This document shows positions 48,681 through 57,080 of a stretch of DNA of 64,000 nt, in pieces. A program made the translations under genes and the position numbers. The first letter of the stretch is position 1. The number at the start of each line of letters is the position of its first letter. Source of the stretch: Clostridia bacterium (GTDB taxonomy: Bacteria; Bacillota; Clostridia; Christensenellales; Borkfalkiaceae); contig JAFTKC010000012.1 of the NCBI GenBank assembly GCA_017456055.1, forward strand, positions 1 through 64,000. The letters run 5' to 3'. The notes below the pieces were generated by a model. The model searched no databases and was not told the origin of the DNA. It was given only the letters and a program-made list of their open reading frames with translations.

Positions 48681-50807
48681 TTAATTTTCAGAAGTTTTAA
48701 TCATTTCGGCAATAGAAACGCTACCGTCGTCTTCACTCCAACTATGTGGTTCTTCATCTTGAGCTTCCTCTTTCTTTGCTTCGCGCTTTTTAGAAGACTT
48801 TTTAGGTTCTTCTACTTCAGCAGGTTCTTCTGGAAGTAAAGCCTTAATTGAAAGATTAATCTTTTCTTTTTCAAAGTTGATATCGATAATCTTTGCTTCA
48901 ACCTCTTGACCAACTTGAAGAGCCGTTGCAGGATTTTCTAGATATTTATTAGAAATATTTGAAACGTGAATTAAGCCGTCAACACCTTTTTCAATTTCAA
49001 CGAAAGCGCCGAAATTAACTAATCTAACAACGTTTCCTTTAACAACGTCGCCTACTGCATATTTTTCAGCAACGATATCCCATGGTTTTTGTTGAAGTTG
49101 TTTATATCCTACAGATACTCTCTTATTCTCAACGTCAATCTTAAGGATTTTGAACTCGTATTCTTTGCCAATTTCTAAAACGTCTGCACAGTTTTCACAT
49201 CTAGTCCAAGAAAGATCAGAAATGTGTGCTAAACAATCAAATCCGTTAACGTCGATAAATGCACCAAAATTTGCAAATCTAACAGGCGTACCTAAAACAA
49301 CGTCGCCTTCTTGGATGCTACCAAAGAATTCTGCTTCTTTTTCAGCCTTAATAGCATCTCTTTCTTGTTTTTCAGCCTCTAAGATAACTCTTTGTGAACC
49401 AACGATTTGACGGCGTGCGCCCTTTGATTCAACCTTTTCTGCTTTTAATCTTAAGGTTTTACCAACGAATTTGTTTAGATCCTTAACAAAACCAATAACG
49501 ATTTGTGAAGATGGAACAAACACTTGATAATTACCATATTTACCAATAAGGCCACCTTTATTTGCAGAATCAATTACCGCCTCGAAGATTTTACCATTTT
49601 TAATTTCTTCGATATCACTTTCTTCTTTTAAGACTTTTTCCATAGCCTTTTCAGAGAACTTAAGTGGGTTTTTACCAACTACCATAACTCTAATCTTGTC
49701 GCCTGCTTTATAATTTTCAGGATTGTAGTCAGCAAGAATTTCAGACTTATTTAAATCAAAATCGTCTTTCTTAGCGTCTTTGATTGATAAGGTTAAGCCT
49801 TCTTCTTTAACCGAAGATATAACTGCGGTAATAATTTGACCAACTCTAAAATCTCTGCTTGGCTTAATGTTGTTAAAAGCCAATTCCATTTCTGATTTCT
49901 TTTCTTCTGCTTGCGCTGGAACTTCAGCAACGGTTTCTTCTGAAGCAATAACTTCAGTTTCAATGGTGTCCTTTGTAACTTTCTCCATGTTTGAGATAAC
50001 CTCCTGAAATTGCTCTATCGGTGTAGACGCACCAAGAACAATTCCTACCCTTTTATAATTTTTTATTGTCTCATAATCAAAGTCAGTTGGATTAATTAAT
50101 CTATAAACTGCATTACAATTTTTTTGGCAAATCTTAAAGAGATTATCGGTGTTATTGCTATTAGCACCACCCAAAACCAAAACTGCTTGGCATTTTTTTG
50201 ATATATAATCAGCTTCCTTTTGTCGATTACTTGTAGTATAACAAATTGTTTTGAAAATATCAACTGATTTTAGGTCCTTAAAAGCAAAATTTTTAATAAT
50301 ATTATTAAATTTTTGCTCCGAAAATGTTGTTTGAACGACAACACAGACCTTATCAGCCGAAATCTTAGGCAAATTCTCACAATCTTCAGTAATTATTGCA
50401 CTATTGTCGCACCAACCGTTAATTCCCTTAATTTCCGGATGTGTTTGATTTCCAATGATGATTATTTGATATCCTTTATTGTAATGCTCGTGAACTTTTT
50501 TTTGTATGTCTTTAACAAACGGGCAAGTGCAATCTACTATCTTTAAGCCTAATACTTTTGCTTTGTCAAATACGGTTTTACTTTCACCGTGAGTTCTAAT
50601 AAGCAATACGTCGCCCTCAATAAATCTTTCGTCGTCTAGGCTATCTATCGTTATTATTCCACGATCGGAAAGTTTATTTATAACGCTTTCGTTATGTATA
50701 ATTTCACCTAAAACGAACTTTCTTTCTCCCTTTAAGGAAAAAGCCTCGTCTACGGCTCTTTTAACACCAAAACAAAAACCACTATTTTTTCCTATTATTA
50801 CTTTCAT
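48681..50807 (-). CDS. ispH: Bifunctional IspH (HMBPP reductase) / ribosomal protein S1
   Basis: This 708-residue fusion is known from Clostridia. Residues about 1-280 are IspH, the iron-sulfur enzyme of the last MEP-pathway step, with cluster cysteines Cys12 (FCFGV), Cys95 (CTCPF) and Cys189 (TICYTT). After an acidic linker (about 285-315), four S1 RNA-binding domains follow, the last two with VRFANFGAFID and VRLVNFGAFVEI. The tail is charged. The protein may link isoprenoid supply to translation, or the fusion may be structural only. It overlaps plsC by 26 bases. The cmk-plsC-ispH/rpsA order is typical. Confidence 0.94.
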   Translation of the reverse strand: MKVIIGKNSGFCFGVKRAVDEAFSLKGERKFVLGEIIHNESVINKLSDRGIITIDSLDDERFIEGDVLLIRTHGESKTVFDKAKVLGLKIVDCTCPFVKDIQKKVHEHYNKGYQIIIIGNQTHPEIKGINGWCDNSAIITEDCENLPKISADKVCVVVQTTFSEQKFNNIIKNFAFKDLKSVDIFKTICYTTSNRQKEADYISKKCQAVLVLGGANSNNTDNLFKICQKNCNAVYRLINPTDFDYETIKNYKRVGIVLGASTPIEQFQEVISNMEKVTKDTIETEVIASEETVAEVPAQAEEKKSEMELAFNNIKPSRDFRVGQIITAVISSVKEEGLTLSIKDAKKDDFDLNKSEILADYNPENYKAGDKIRVMVVGKNPLKFSEKAMEKVLKEESDIEEIKNGKIFEAVIDSANKGGLIGKYGNYQVFVPSSQIVIGFVKDLNKFVGKTLRLKAEKVESKGARRQIVGSQRVILEAEKQERDAIKAEKEAEFFGSIQEGDVVLGTPVRFANFGAFIDVNGFDCLAHISDLSWTRCENCADVLEIGKEYEFKILKIDVENKRVSVGYKQLQQKPWDIVAEKYAVGDVVKGNVVRLVNFGAFVEIEKGVDGLIHVSNISNKYLENPATALQVGQEVEAKIIDINFEKEKINLSIKALLPEEPAEVEEPKKSSKKREAKKEEAQDEEPHSWSEDDGSVSIAEMIKTSEN

Positions 50808-51426
50808 TTTTTACTCTTTTTGTAGTAAGTTTTAATAGATTTTTTTGTTCTTCAACCATTTTATCATAAATTAGTTGAGTAATTTTACCTTGATCTTGCT
50901 CATTACCTTTCTTATCGTAAAAATCACACAACTCAAAAGGTGTGCCGACAATCATTTTATTTCTTCTAAATATTCTTGCTTTTTTCCATATAATGATGGG
51001 CAAAATTTTACACTTTGCCTTAAGAGCAAAAACTCCCGCTCCTTCTTTTAAGGGCTGAATATCAATAGTACCAGTTTTATTTCTCGTACCCTCTGGAAAA
51101 ATTAAAAGTTTGTTATTTCCATTTTTTAAAAATTTAATTAAGTCAATTAAGGTTCTTAAATCAGGTTTTTCCCTATCAATTGGAATTGCTCCATACCCTT
51201 TTAAGATTTTTCCATAAACATTAGATTTTAGTGCCTCTTTTTTTGCTAAAATTAAATAATTTTGTCGCTTATTTAGAATAGCCAAATATAAACAATCTAT
51301 AACGCTAAAATGATTGCACACGATAACGCAATTTTCTTGCGGTAAATTTTCTTTATTAAAAATCTTAACAGGATAAACGCAAGAAGCAATTCTTAATATA
51401 AATCTTTTAAAAACGTTTAATTTCAT
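50782..51426 (-). CDS. plsC: 1-acyl-sn-glycerol-3-phosphate acyltransferase
   Basis: PlsC (214 residues) acylates lysophosphatidic acid to phosphatidic acid in membrane lipid synthesis. The catalytic motif is NHFSVID near residue 38 and the phosphate-binding motif LLIFPEGTRNKTG near 108. The N-terminal region is amphipathic and membrane-associated. It lies between cmk (25 bases) and ispH-rpsA (26-base overlap). Confidence 0.92.
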   Translation of the reverse strand: MKLNVFKRFILRIASCVYPVKIFNKENLPQENCVIVCNHFSVIDCLYLAILNKRQNYLILAKKEALKSNVYGKILKGYGAIPIDREKPDLRTLIDLIKFLKNGNNKLLIFPEGTRNKTGTIDIQPLKEGAGVFALKAKCKILPIIIWKKARIFRRNKMIVGTPFELCDFYDKKGNEQDQGKITQLIYDKMVEEQKNLLKLTTKRVKNESNNRKK

Positions 51427-51451
51427 TGTCTATTTGACTACCTTGAAAAAT

Positions 51452-52114
51452 TTATTTTATGTATGATAATACTTTGTTTATTACTTGCTCTATAGTCATG
51501 TATGACGTGTCGATTTCAACTGCGTCGTCGGCCTTTTTTAACGGCGCAAAATCTCTGTTTTTATCGTTATAATCCCTTTGTTCAATTTCTTCTTTTAGCG
51601 CATTGAAATCAACGTTGTGACCTTTAAGCTTAAGTTCTTTGAATCTTCTATCTGCTCTAACGTCAACACTTGCCGTTATGTAAAACTTATATTCAGCATT
51701 TGGCAAAACGTAAGAGCCAATATCTCTTCCATCTAAAACACAAGAAGTGCCTGAAGCAATTTTTCTTTGCATATCAACCATTTTAAGTCTAACGGGCTTA
51801 AGGCTTGAAATATTAGACGCAGCCATAGATACTTGTGGTTCTCTTATTTTATCCGAAACGTCTTCACCATCTAAATACGTATGCTGCGCACCGTCAATAT
51901 ATTTAATATCTAAATCAATGTTATTGATAAAAGTATTAACACCTGTTTCGTCAAACGTATCAATTCCTAGTTTTAAAGCTTTTAGAGCCGTTGCTCTATA
52001 CATTGCGCCGGTATCTAGATAAAGAATGTTAAGCGTGTTTGATAATTTTTTTGCAATAGTGCTTTTACCACTACCTGACGGACCGTCAAGTGCTATTGTA
52101 ATCAATTTTTCCAT
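51452..52114 (-). CDS. cmk: Cytidylate kinase
   Basis: Cmk (220 residues) phosphorylates CMP and dCMP. It has the P-loop DGPSGSGKST near residue 9, LDTGAMYRA near 34 and DGRDIG near 128. AAGGAG lies 6 bases before the ATG and TATAAT about 25 bases upstream. It begins the cmk-plsC-ispH/rpsA group. Confidence 0.95.
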   Translation of the reverse strand: MEKLITIALDGPSGSGKSTIAKKLSNTLNILYLDTGAMYRATALKALKLGIDTFDETGVNTFINNIDLDIKYIDGAQHTYLDGEDVSDKIREPQVSMAASNISSLKPVRLKMVDMQRKIASGTSCVLDGRDIGSYVLPNAEYKFYITASVDVRADRRFKELKLKGHNVDFNALKEEIEQRDYNDKNRDFAPLKKADDAVEIDTSYMTIEQVINKVLSYIK

Positions 52115-52161
52115 AAAAACTCCTTTCTATACTGTTATTATAACAAAATAGCATATTTAAA

Positions 52162-53382
52162 TCAAGCGTTATTCCCTGCCAAATGCCCGGTAGAAAAGGC
52201 TATTTGCATATTAAAACCACCGGTAAAAGCGTCGACGTCGATTAGTTCTCCACAAAAATACAATCCTTTAACCAATTTACTCTCCAACGTTTTAGGGTTT
52301 ATATCTTTAACTGAAACGCCACCAGACGTGATAATGGCCTCCTCAATTGGTCTAAGTCTTTTAATTTTAAATTCAAGATTTTTTAACACGTTAATTATAT
52401 TAAATCTTTCGACTTTTGTAATCTCTGCGCATTTTTTCTTCCCTGAAACGTTTGCTTTATCTAAAATAACGTCAACTAGTGAAGAAGGAACTACTGAACG
52501 CATTATAATTGATAAATTTTTATTATTATTCTCAGCAAAAAGCCTAATAAACTTAGCATCTAAAGTTTCTAAAGTTAAAGCAGGCTTTAAATCAATGATA
52601 AACTTTGCGTTTTCTAACGAATATTTTGTCAAATAACACGAAGATGACAACACGATAGGCCCAGAAATGCCAAAATGTGTAAATAACATTTCCCCAAAAT
52701 CACTATAAAGTATCCTATCGTTTACAATCACAGTAATCGATACGTTTTTTAACGATAAACCTTGCATTTTTAAGTGGTCACTACCAAAAAGTTCAATTCC
52801 AACTAACGAAGGTTTAGGATCAACGATTTTATGACCTAATTTTCTTGCAAAAACGTACCCATCTCCCGTGCTTCCGGTTGAAGAATAAGATTTTCCACCC
52901 GTCGCTATTACAATTGAATCACATTCAATTTCACCAGATTCCGTAATAACTTTTTTAACCTTATTGTTTTCACAAATCACGTCTACAACGTTTGTGTTTA
53001 GTCTAATATCAACACCCAATCGTCTCAATTCTTTTTCCAAATATTTTGTCACGTCACTTGCTTTATTGCTAGAAGGAAAGACTCTTTTTCCACGTTCTAC
53101 GGTCAAATTAAGCCCTAAATCCTCAAAAAATTTCATTGTATTCTTTGACGAAAAACTAAAGATGCTACTATATAAGAATTTTGGGTTGGAAATTACGCTA
53201 TTAAAAAATTCTAACGGCTCAACGTCGTTAGTTAAATTACATCTCCCTTTTCCCGTAATGTATATTTTCTTACCAAGTTTTTCATTCTTTTCTAGGAGTA
53301 TAACGTTATTATTAAGTTTTGCCGAAGCGATTGCGCACATCATTCCTGAAGCGCCACCACCAATTACTATAACTCTTCTCAT
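52162..53382 (-). CDS. NAD(P)/FAD-dependent oxidoreductase (HI0933/BaiN-like family)
   Basis: This flavoprotein of about 406 residues has the N-terminal dinucleotide motif VIGGGASGMMCAIA, the family segment GRCNLTND near residue 50 and the C-terminal ELIDVDAFTGGFNMQIAFSTG. BaiN-like members have been linked to bile-acid dehydroxylation, but most have no known substrate; this gene often precedes cmk in Clostridia. I start at ATG 53382, since MRRVIVIGG is the normal N-terminus; upstream in-frame TTG and GTG are possible. Confidence 0.88.
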   Translation of the reverse strand: MRRVIVIGGGASGMMCAIASAKLNNNVILLEKNEKLGKKIYITGKGRCNLTNDVEPLEFFNSVISNPKFLYSSIFSFSSKNTMKFFEDLGLNLTVERGKRVFPSSNKASDVTKYLEKELRRLGVDIRLNTNVVDVICENNKVKKVITESGEIECDSIVIATGGKSYSSTGSTGDGYVFARKLGHKIVDPKPSLVGIELFGSDHLKMQGLSLKNVSITVIVNDRILYSDFGEMLFTHFGISGPIVLSSSCYLTKYSLENAKFIIDLKPALTLETLDAKFIRLFAENNNKNLSIIMRSVVPSSLVDVILDKANVSGKKKCAEITKVERFNIINVLKNLEFKIKRLRPIEEAIITSGGVSVKDINPKTLESKLVKGLYFCGELIDVDAFTGGFNMQIAFSTGHLAGNNA

Positions 53383-53408
53383 AATCACCAATTATGTTAG
53401 ACATAATA

Positions 53409-54326
53409 TCAATGCAAATCATTAGTTTTTATAATATTTTTTGCATTTTTCACATTAAACAATTTATTTAAGAAAAATTTATCGTTTTTAATTATATTAA
53501 TTGCTAAATAAATTGTAAATATAAAAAATAAAACGTATATTGATATACCCCACCAAGAGTCGTATGGTATTAAATTATTATTTAACGTGAATGCAGAAAG
53601 GAAAGTCGTAATACTTCTAGTGCATATAGTCATAATTATAAAAAATTTGGGCTTTATTGCAGAAGTTCCCGCAAGCATACAAAGTAAATCGTCTGGAAAA
53701 AATGGGAATAAAAACATAAACGTAAAGAGAGCCTTATCTTTCCCCTTAAAGAATTTAACGGCTTTTTCTAATTTTTTATAGCCAACAAGCCACCCTACAA
53801 CCTTTACTCCAAAAATTCTACCAAAGTAATATGAAACTATTGACCCCGATATAACTCCTATCGCGCCGAAAATAGCGCTTTTAAGAGGTCCAAATAACAA
53901 AACCCCAACAGACGTTATAAAGATTGAAGGAACTGGTAAAATTGTCACTTGAAAAAATTGAACTAAAATATAAATCAGTACAGCGTATCCATTAAACGAT
54001 TCAACGAAACCCCGTAATTCATTTACTGAGTTTATCTTTTTCAGGAATTCAAAATTATTAAGTAAATATAACGTTATTGAAGAAAAAAGCGCTAAAAGCA
54101 CAAATAAAACTAATACTTTATTAAAAAAAGACTCTTTTTTAGTTATTGCAATCAATACAAATACTAAGCAATATAAGACAAAAACAATAAAAACGATCCA
54201 ACAATTTTTTATAACCCAATCCACGCTAAGCAAATAGTCGAGCCAAAAACACAATGAAAAACATGTAAACATTGCGCAAATAAGGTATTTTATTAGAGTT
54301 AATATAATATTTTTAGAAATATCCAT
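53409..54326 (-). CDS. TVP38/TMEM64-family membrane protein
   Basis: This 305-residue polytopic membrane protein has six or seven helices. The family core VTILPVPSIFITSVGVLLFGP near residue 128 and FPFFPDDLLCMLAG near 208 mark the VTT (DedA-like) superfamily, some of whose members scramble or flip lipids. The substrate is unknown. TATAAT at 54333-54338 lies 6 bases before the ATG, with no Shine-Dalgarno sequence, but no clear -35 is seen. Confidence 0.88.
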   Translation of the reverse strand: MDISKNIILTLIKYLICAMFTCFSLCFWLDYLLSVDWVIKNCWIVFIVFVLYCLVFVLIAITKKESFFNKVLVLFVLLALFSSITLYLLNNFEFLKKINSVNELRGFVESFNGYAVLIYILVQFFQVTILPVPSIFITSVGVLLFGPLKSAIFGAIGVISGSIVSYYFGRIFGVKVVGWLVGYKKLEKAVKFFKGKDKALFTFMFLFPFFPDDLLCMLAGTSAIKPKFFIIMTICTRSITTFLSAFTLNNNLIPYDSWWGISIYVLFFIFTIYLAINIIKNDKFFLNKLFNVKNAKNIIKTNDLH

Positions 54327-54367
54327 ATCTAAATTATATTAACCCTTAGATTTAGTTATCCTAAATT

Positions 54368-55606
54368 TTAAGCCTTTTTATATTGTTCAACGGCAATTTT
54401 ATCGCATTTATTGTTATAGGGATTATCACTATGCCCTTTTACTTTTATAAAATTAACCTTATGTGTTTTATAAAGAGATAAAAGCCTTTTCCACAAGTCT
54501 ACGTTTTTAACTTCTCTGCCATCCGAGCCATGCCAATCTTTAGAAAGCCAAGAGTCAATCCAACCTTGATTAAACGCGTTTATAACGTATGATGAATCAC
54601 TATAAATGTTTATCTTAGATGGTTTTTCAATAGCCTCTAGCCCCTTGATGACCGCCAATAATTCCATTCTATTGCTAGTTGTTTCATCTTTTCCGCCAGA
54701 AACGACGATTTCTTCCCCATTTATTAGAATTATAGCACAATAGCCACCTTTACCAGGATTTCCACTACACGCTCCGTCGGTGTAAACGTCTATCGCCTTA
54801 CTCTCACCGTTTTCAAGTTCGTTTGCTCTATTTATACATGCAAAAACTGCATTATCAACAATTTTTGGGAGTTCAAAATTTTTAAAAACGTTTATCGCTT
54901 CAATGGTTGTACCACCCTTGCTACAAACTGCAGTAATCAAATCTTCTAGAGATTTATCGCCCCTATTTTCTATCATATGAGCGCTACCTTTCATAGTGGC
55001 AACTACCAGTTTTTCTGCATCTTCATTTGTTAAGCCGTTTTTAACACCAGCGTCCATCAACGATTTAGCAAATAAATAAAAATATGCAGGCGCGCTACCA
55101 CTAATACCAGTCACAGCGCCAAGTTTACTCTCGTTAAGTAATACTACTTTAGAAACGGAAGAAAATAAACCAATAATAAATTCTCTCTCTTCTTTTAGTG
55201 TAAAATCTTCAGCATCTATACCTACAGCCCCAAAACCGACCGATACGGGAGTGTTTGGCATACATCTAGCCACTTTTTCACATCCAAGTTTTTCTTTGAT
55301 TTTAGCCTTATTTACGCCTGCCATTATAGAAACAACCTTAACACATGAATCAAGTTTAACGTTTTCAAGCGAATAAAAAGTTTGTGGCTTGATTGCAAGT
55401 AAAACATATTCACTTTGGCTAAACACTTCATCATTACTCATTGTAGTTGCTACGCCAATATTATCGTATGATTTTAATGCTTCAAGCGAAACGTCACTCA
55501 CAAACACATCGTCAACGCGTATGGTTTTTGATAAAATCAAGCCGTTTACTATTGCTTTAGACATAAAACCAGCGCCAATTACGCCTAATTTAAATTTCTT
55601 TTCCAT
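54368..55606 (-). CDS. Fusion of pyrroline-5-carboxylate reductase and ribonuclease HI
   Basis: One uninterrupted 412-residue frame encodes two enzymes. Residues about 5-265 are ProC, the last step of proline synthesis, with GVIGAGFMSKAI, RCMPNTP near 114 and GISGSAPAYFY near 167. Residues about 272-412 are RNase HI, which cleaves RNA in RNA-DNA hybrids, with active-site Asp277 (YTDGA), Glu315 (RMELLAV), Asp337 (YSDSS) and Asp402. The linker is only about 7 residues (ELENGES). Both catalytic sets look intact. I know of no functional link between them. AGAGGT precedes the ATG. It diverges from tRNA-Trp. Confidence 0.93.
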   Translation of the reverse strand: MEKKFKLGVIGAGFMSKAIVNGLILSKTIRVDDVFVSDVSLEALKSYDNIGVATTMSNDEVFSQSEYVLLAIKPQTFYSLENVKLDSCVKVVSIMAGVNKAKIKEKLGCEKVARCMPNTPVSVGFGAVGIDAEDFTLKEEREFIIGLFSSVSKVVLLNESKLGAVTGISGSAPAYFYLFAKSLMDAGVKNGLTNEDAEKLVVATMKGSAHMIENRGDKSLEDLITAVCSKGGTTIEAINVFKNFELPKIVDNAVFACINRANELENGESKAIDVYTDGACSGNPGKGGYCAIILINGEEIVVSGGKDETTSNRMELLAVIKGLEAIEKPSKINIYSDSSYVINAFNQGWIDSWLSKDWHGSDGREVKNVDLWKRLLSLYKTHKVNFIKVKGHSDNPYNNKCDKIAVEQYKKA

Positions 55607-55622
55607 TTTTACCTCTTTTTAA

Positions 55623-55651
55623 TTGACTAAAATCAAGTTTTAGTATATAAT
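55623..55651 (+). promoter_or_regulatory. tRNA-Trp promoter
   Basis: TTGACT (55623-55628) and TATAAT (55646-55651) have a 17-base spacer and end 13 bases before the tRNA. Confidence 0.85.
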
Positions 55652-55664
55652 CAAATGTGTTTTT

Positions 55665-55739
55665 AGGGGAGTGGCTCAACGGTAGAGTAGCGGTCTCCAA
55701 AACCGTAGGTTGCGTGTTCGAATCGCGTCTCCCCTGCCA
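55665..55739 (+). tRNA. tRNA-Trp (CCA)
   Basis: The sequence starts AGGGGAG and ends CTCCCCT-G-CCA with encoded CCA. The anticodon loop CTCCAAA gives CCA. The T-loop GTTCGAATC is present. It is a plus-strand gene in a long minus-strand run, with its own promoter and terminator. Confidence 0.95.
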
Positions 55740-55740
55740 A

Positions 55741-55776
55741 AATAGTATCAAACTTTTTTGTTTGGTACTATTTTTT
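55741..55776 (+). terminator. Terminator after tRNA-Trp
   Basis: A 13-bp stem (55741-55753 with 55760-55772, one G-T pair) is followed by a run of T. Confidence 0.85.
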
Positions 55777-55824
55777 ATTGTATAAAATCACGCAACCAAC
55801 GGTTGCTGATTGCTCAGTAAACTA

Positions 55825-55859
55825 CGTAGGACTAACGCCCGAAACACGTCTCCCAGTCA
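55825..55859 (+). other. Possible decayed copy of the tRNA-Trp 3' half
   Basis: CGTAGG, then a diverged stretch, then CACGTCTCCCAGTCA resembles the 3' 36 bases of tRNA-Trp (55704-55739) at about 20 of the first 30 positions, including CGAA of the T-loop. It cannot fold as a tRNA. It may be a duplication remnant or old attachment-site scar, or chance. No gene is seen in 55777-55899. Confidence 0.3.
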
Positions 55860-55899
55860 AATTTCAATTACGAATTTTCGTGGTTGAACTTTTTTTATT

Positions 55900-57069
55900 T
55901 TAATAACAAGACTCGAAAATTTCTTTAACTTCTTTAAATCCTAGCGTTATATAAGATTTAATAGTGCGAGTTTTTTGAAACGTGCATAAATCTGCCAATC
56001 TATCCAAACTATCCTTACTAACTCCAAATTCGCTAATTTTTGAAGGCATGCCGATAGAAATAAAATATTCACTCATTTTATCAATACCTAAAAGCGCTGC
56101 TTTTTCATCGTCAACTTCGTTAACGCCCCAAACGTTTCTAGCGAATTTAGCAAATCTAGAAATATTCTTTTTGTAAACGTATTTTGCCCAAGTAGGAAAT
56201 AAAACTGCAAGCCCTGCGCCATGCGCAACGCTATCGTATTCACCGCTTAAAGCGTGCTCTAATTGATGAACAGCCAAAAAGTTTTCTCTACCACAAGCCG
56301 TTAAACCGTTGTGAGAAAGGCTAGAAGCCCACATTATAGTTGCCCTTGAGTCGTAGTCAGTTGGGTTGTCTATGGCGATTTTTCCCGCTTTAATTACTGA
56401 TTTTAGAACACCTTCCGCAATCATATCGGTTAAATCAGTGTCTGGAAACAAAGTAAAATATCTTTCCATAGTGTGAGCCATAATGTCAACAACACCGCAA
56501 GCCGTTTGATATTTGCTTACGGTATAAGTTAATTCCGGATTACAAACGGCAAACTTACATCTATTCAACTCAGAACTAAAGCCCTTTTTCATATTAAGTT
56601 CAAGATTTGTAATAACTGCGGAATTACTCATTTCACTACCCGCTGCCGACATAGTTAAAACAACTCCAACAGGCAATGCGCTAGTAGGAACGGCTTTACC
56701 CATAGCAAAACTCCAAACGTCAATATCGTTTACTGCGCCAAGAGCAGTAAATTTAGAAGAATCTAATACGCTTCCACCACCAATCGCCAAAATAAAATCA
56801 ACATTTTCTGCTTTAGCAATCTCAACGGCTTTTCTAACGAAAGTTAATTTAGGATTAGGCTCAACGCCTCCACAAAGAACGTATTCAATATTATACTCGT
56901 CAAGACAAGATAAAACCGAGTCCAATAGCCCGCTTTTAATCACGCTATTTTGACCATATTGAATCATTATTTTCTTGTAGCCGTAATTAGAAATAATTTT
57001 TCCAATTTCTTTTTCAGTTCCTTTACCGAAATATACTTTCGTTGGAGTATTATATATAAAATTTTCCAT
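55900..57069 (-). CDS. Iron-containing alcohol dehydrogenase (butanol-dehydrogenase-like)
   Basis: This protein of about 389 residues belongs to the group III Fe-ADH family. It has the NAD(P)-binding GGGSVLDSSK near residue 94, and metal ligands expected in DIMAHTMERYF near 194 and VHQLEHALSGEYDSVAHGAGL near 264-280. It probably interconverts an aldehyde and an alcohol, perhaps a sugar-derived lactaldehyde or a butanol-type product. I start at ATG 57069, after AGGGGA, 11 bases past the GH95 stop. It is co-transcribed with GH95, which suggests a role in disposing of the released deoxysugar products; this is inference. Confidence 0.9.
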   Translation of the reverse strand: MENFIYNTPTKVYFGKGTEKEIGKIISNYGYKKIMIQYGQNSVIKSGLLDSVLSCLDEYNIEYVLCGGVEPNPKLTFVRKAVEIAKAENVDFILAIGGGSVLDSSKFTALGAVNDIDVWSFAMGKAVPTSALPVGVVLTMSAAGSEMSNSAVITNLELNMKKGFSSELNRCKFAVCNPELTYTVSKYQTACGVVDIMAHTMERYFTLFPDTDLTDMIAEGVLKSVIKAGKIAIDNPTDYDSRATIMWASSLSHNGLTACGRENFLAVHQLEHALSGEYDSVAHGAGLAVLFPTWAKYVYKKNISRFAKFARNVWGVNEVDDEKAALLGIDKMSEYFISIGMPSKISEFGVSKDSLDRLADLCTFQKTRTIKSYITLGFKEVKEIFESCY

Positions 57070-57080
57070 ATTTCCCCTAA

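Noticed and set aside
48681..50807. IspH-S1 fusion as a novel architecture
   Set aside because: This fusion is established in Clostridia, so it is annotated but not counted as new.
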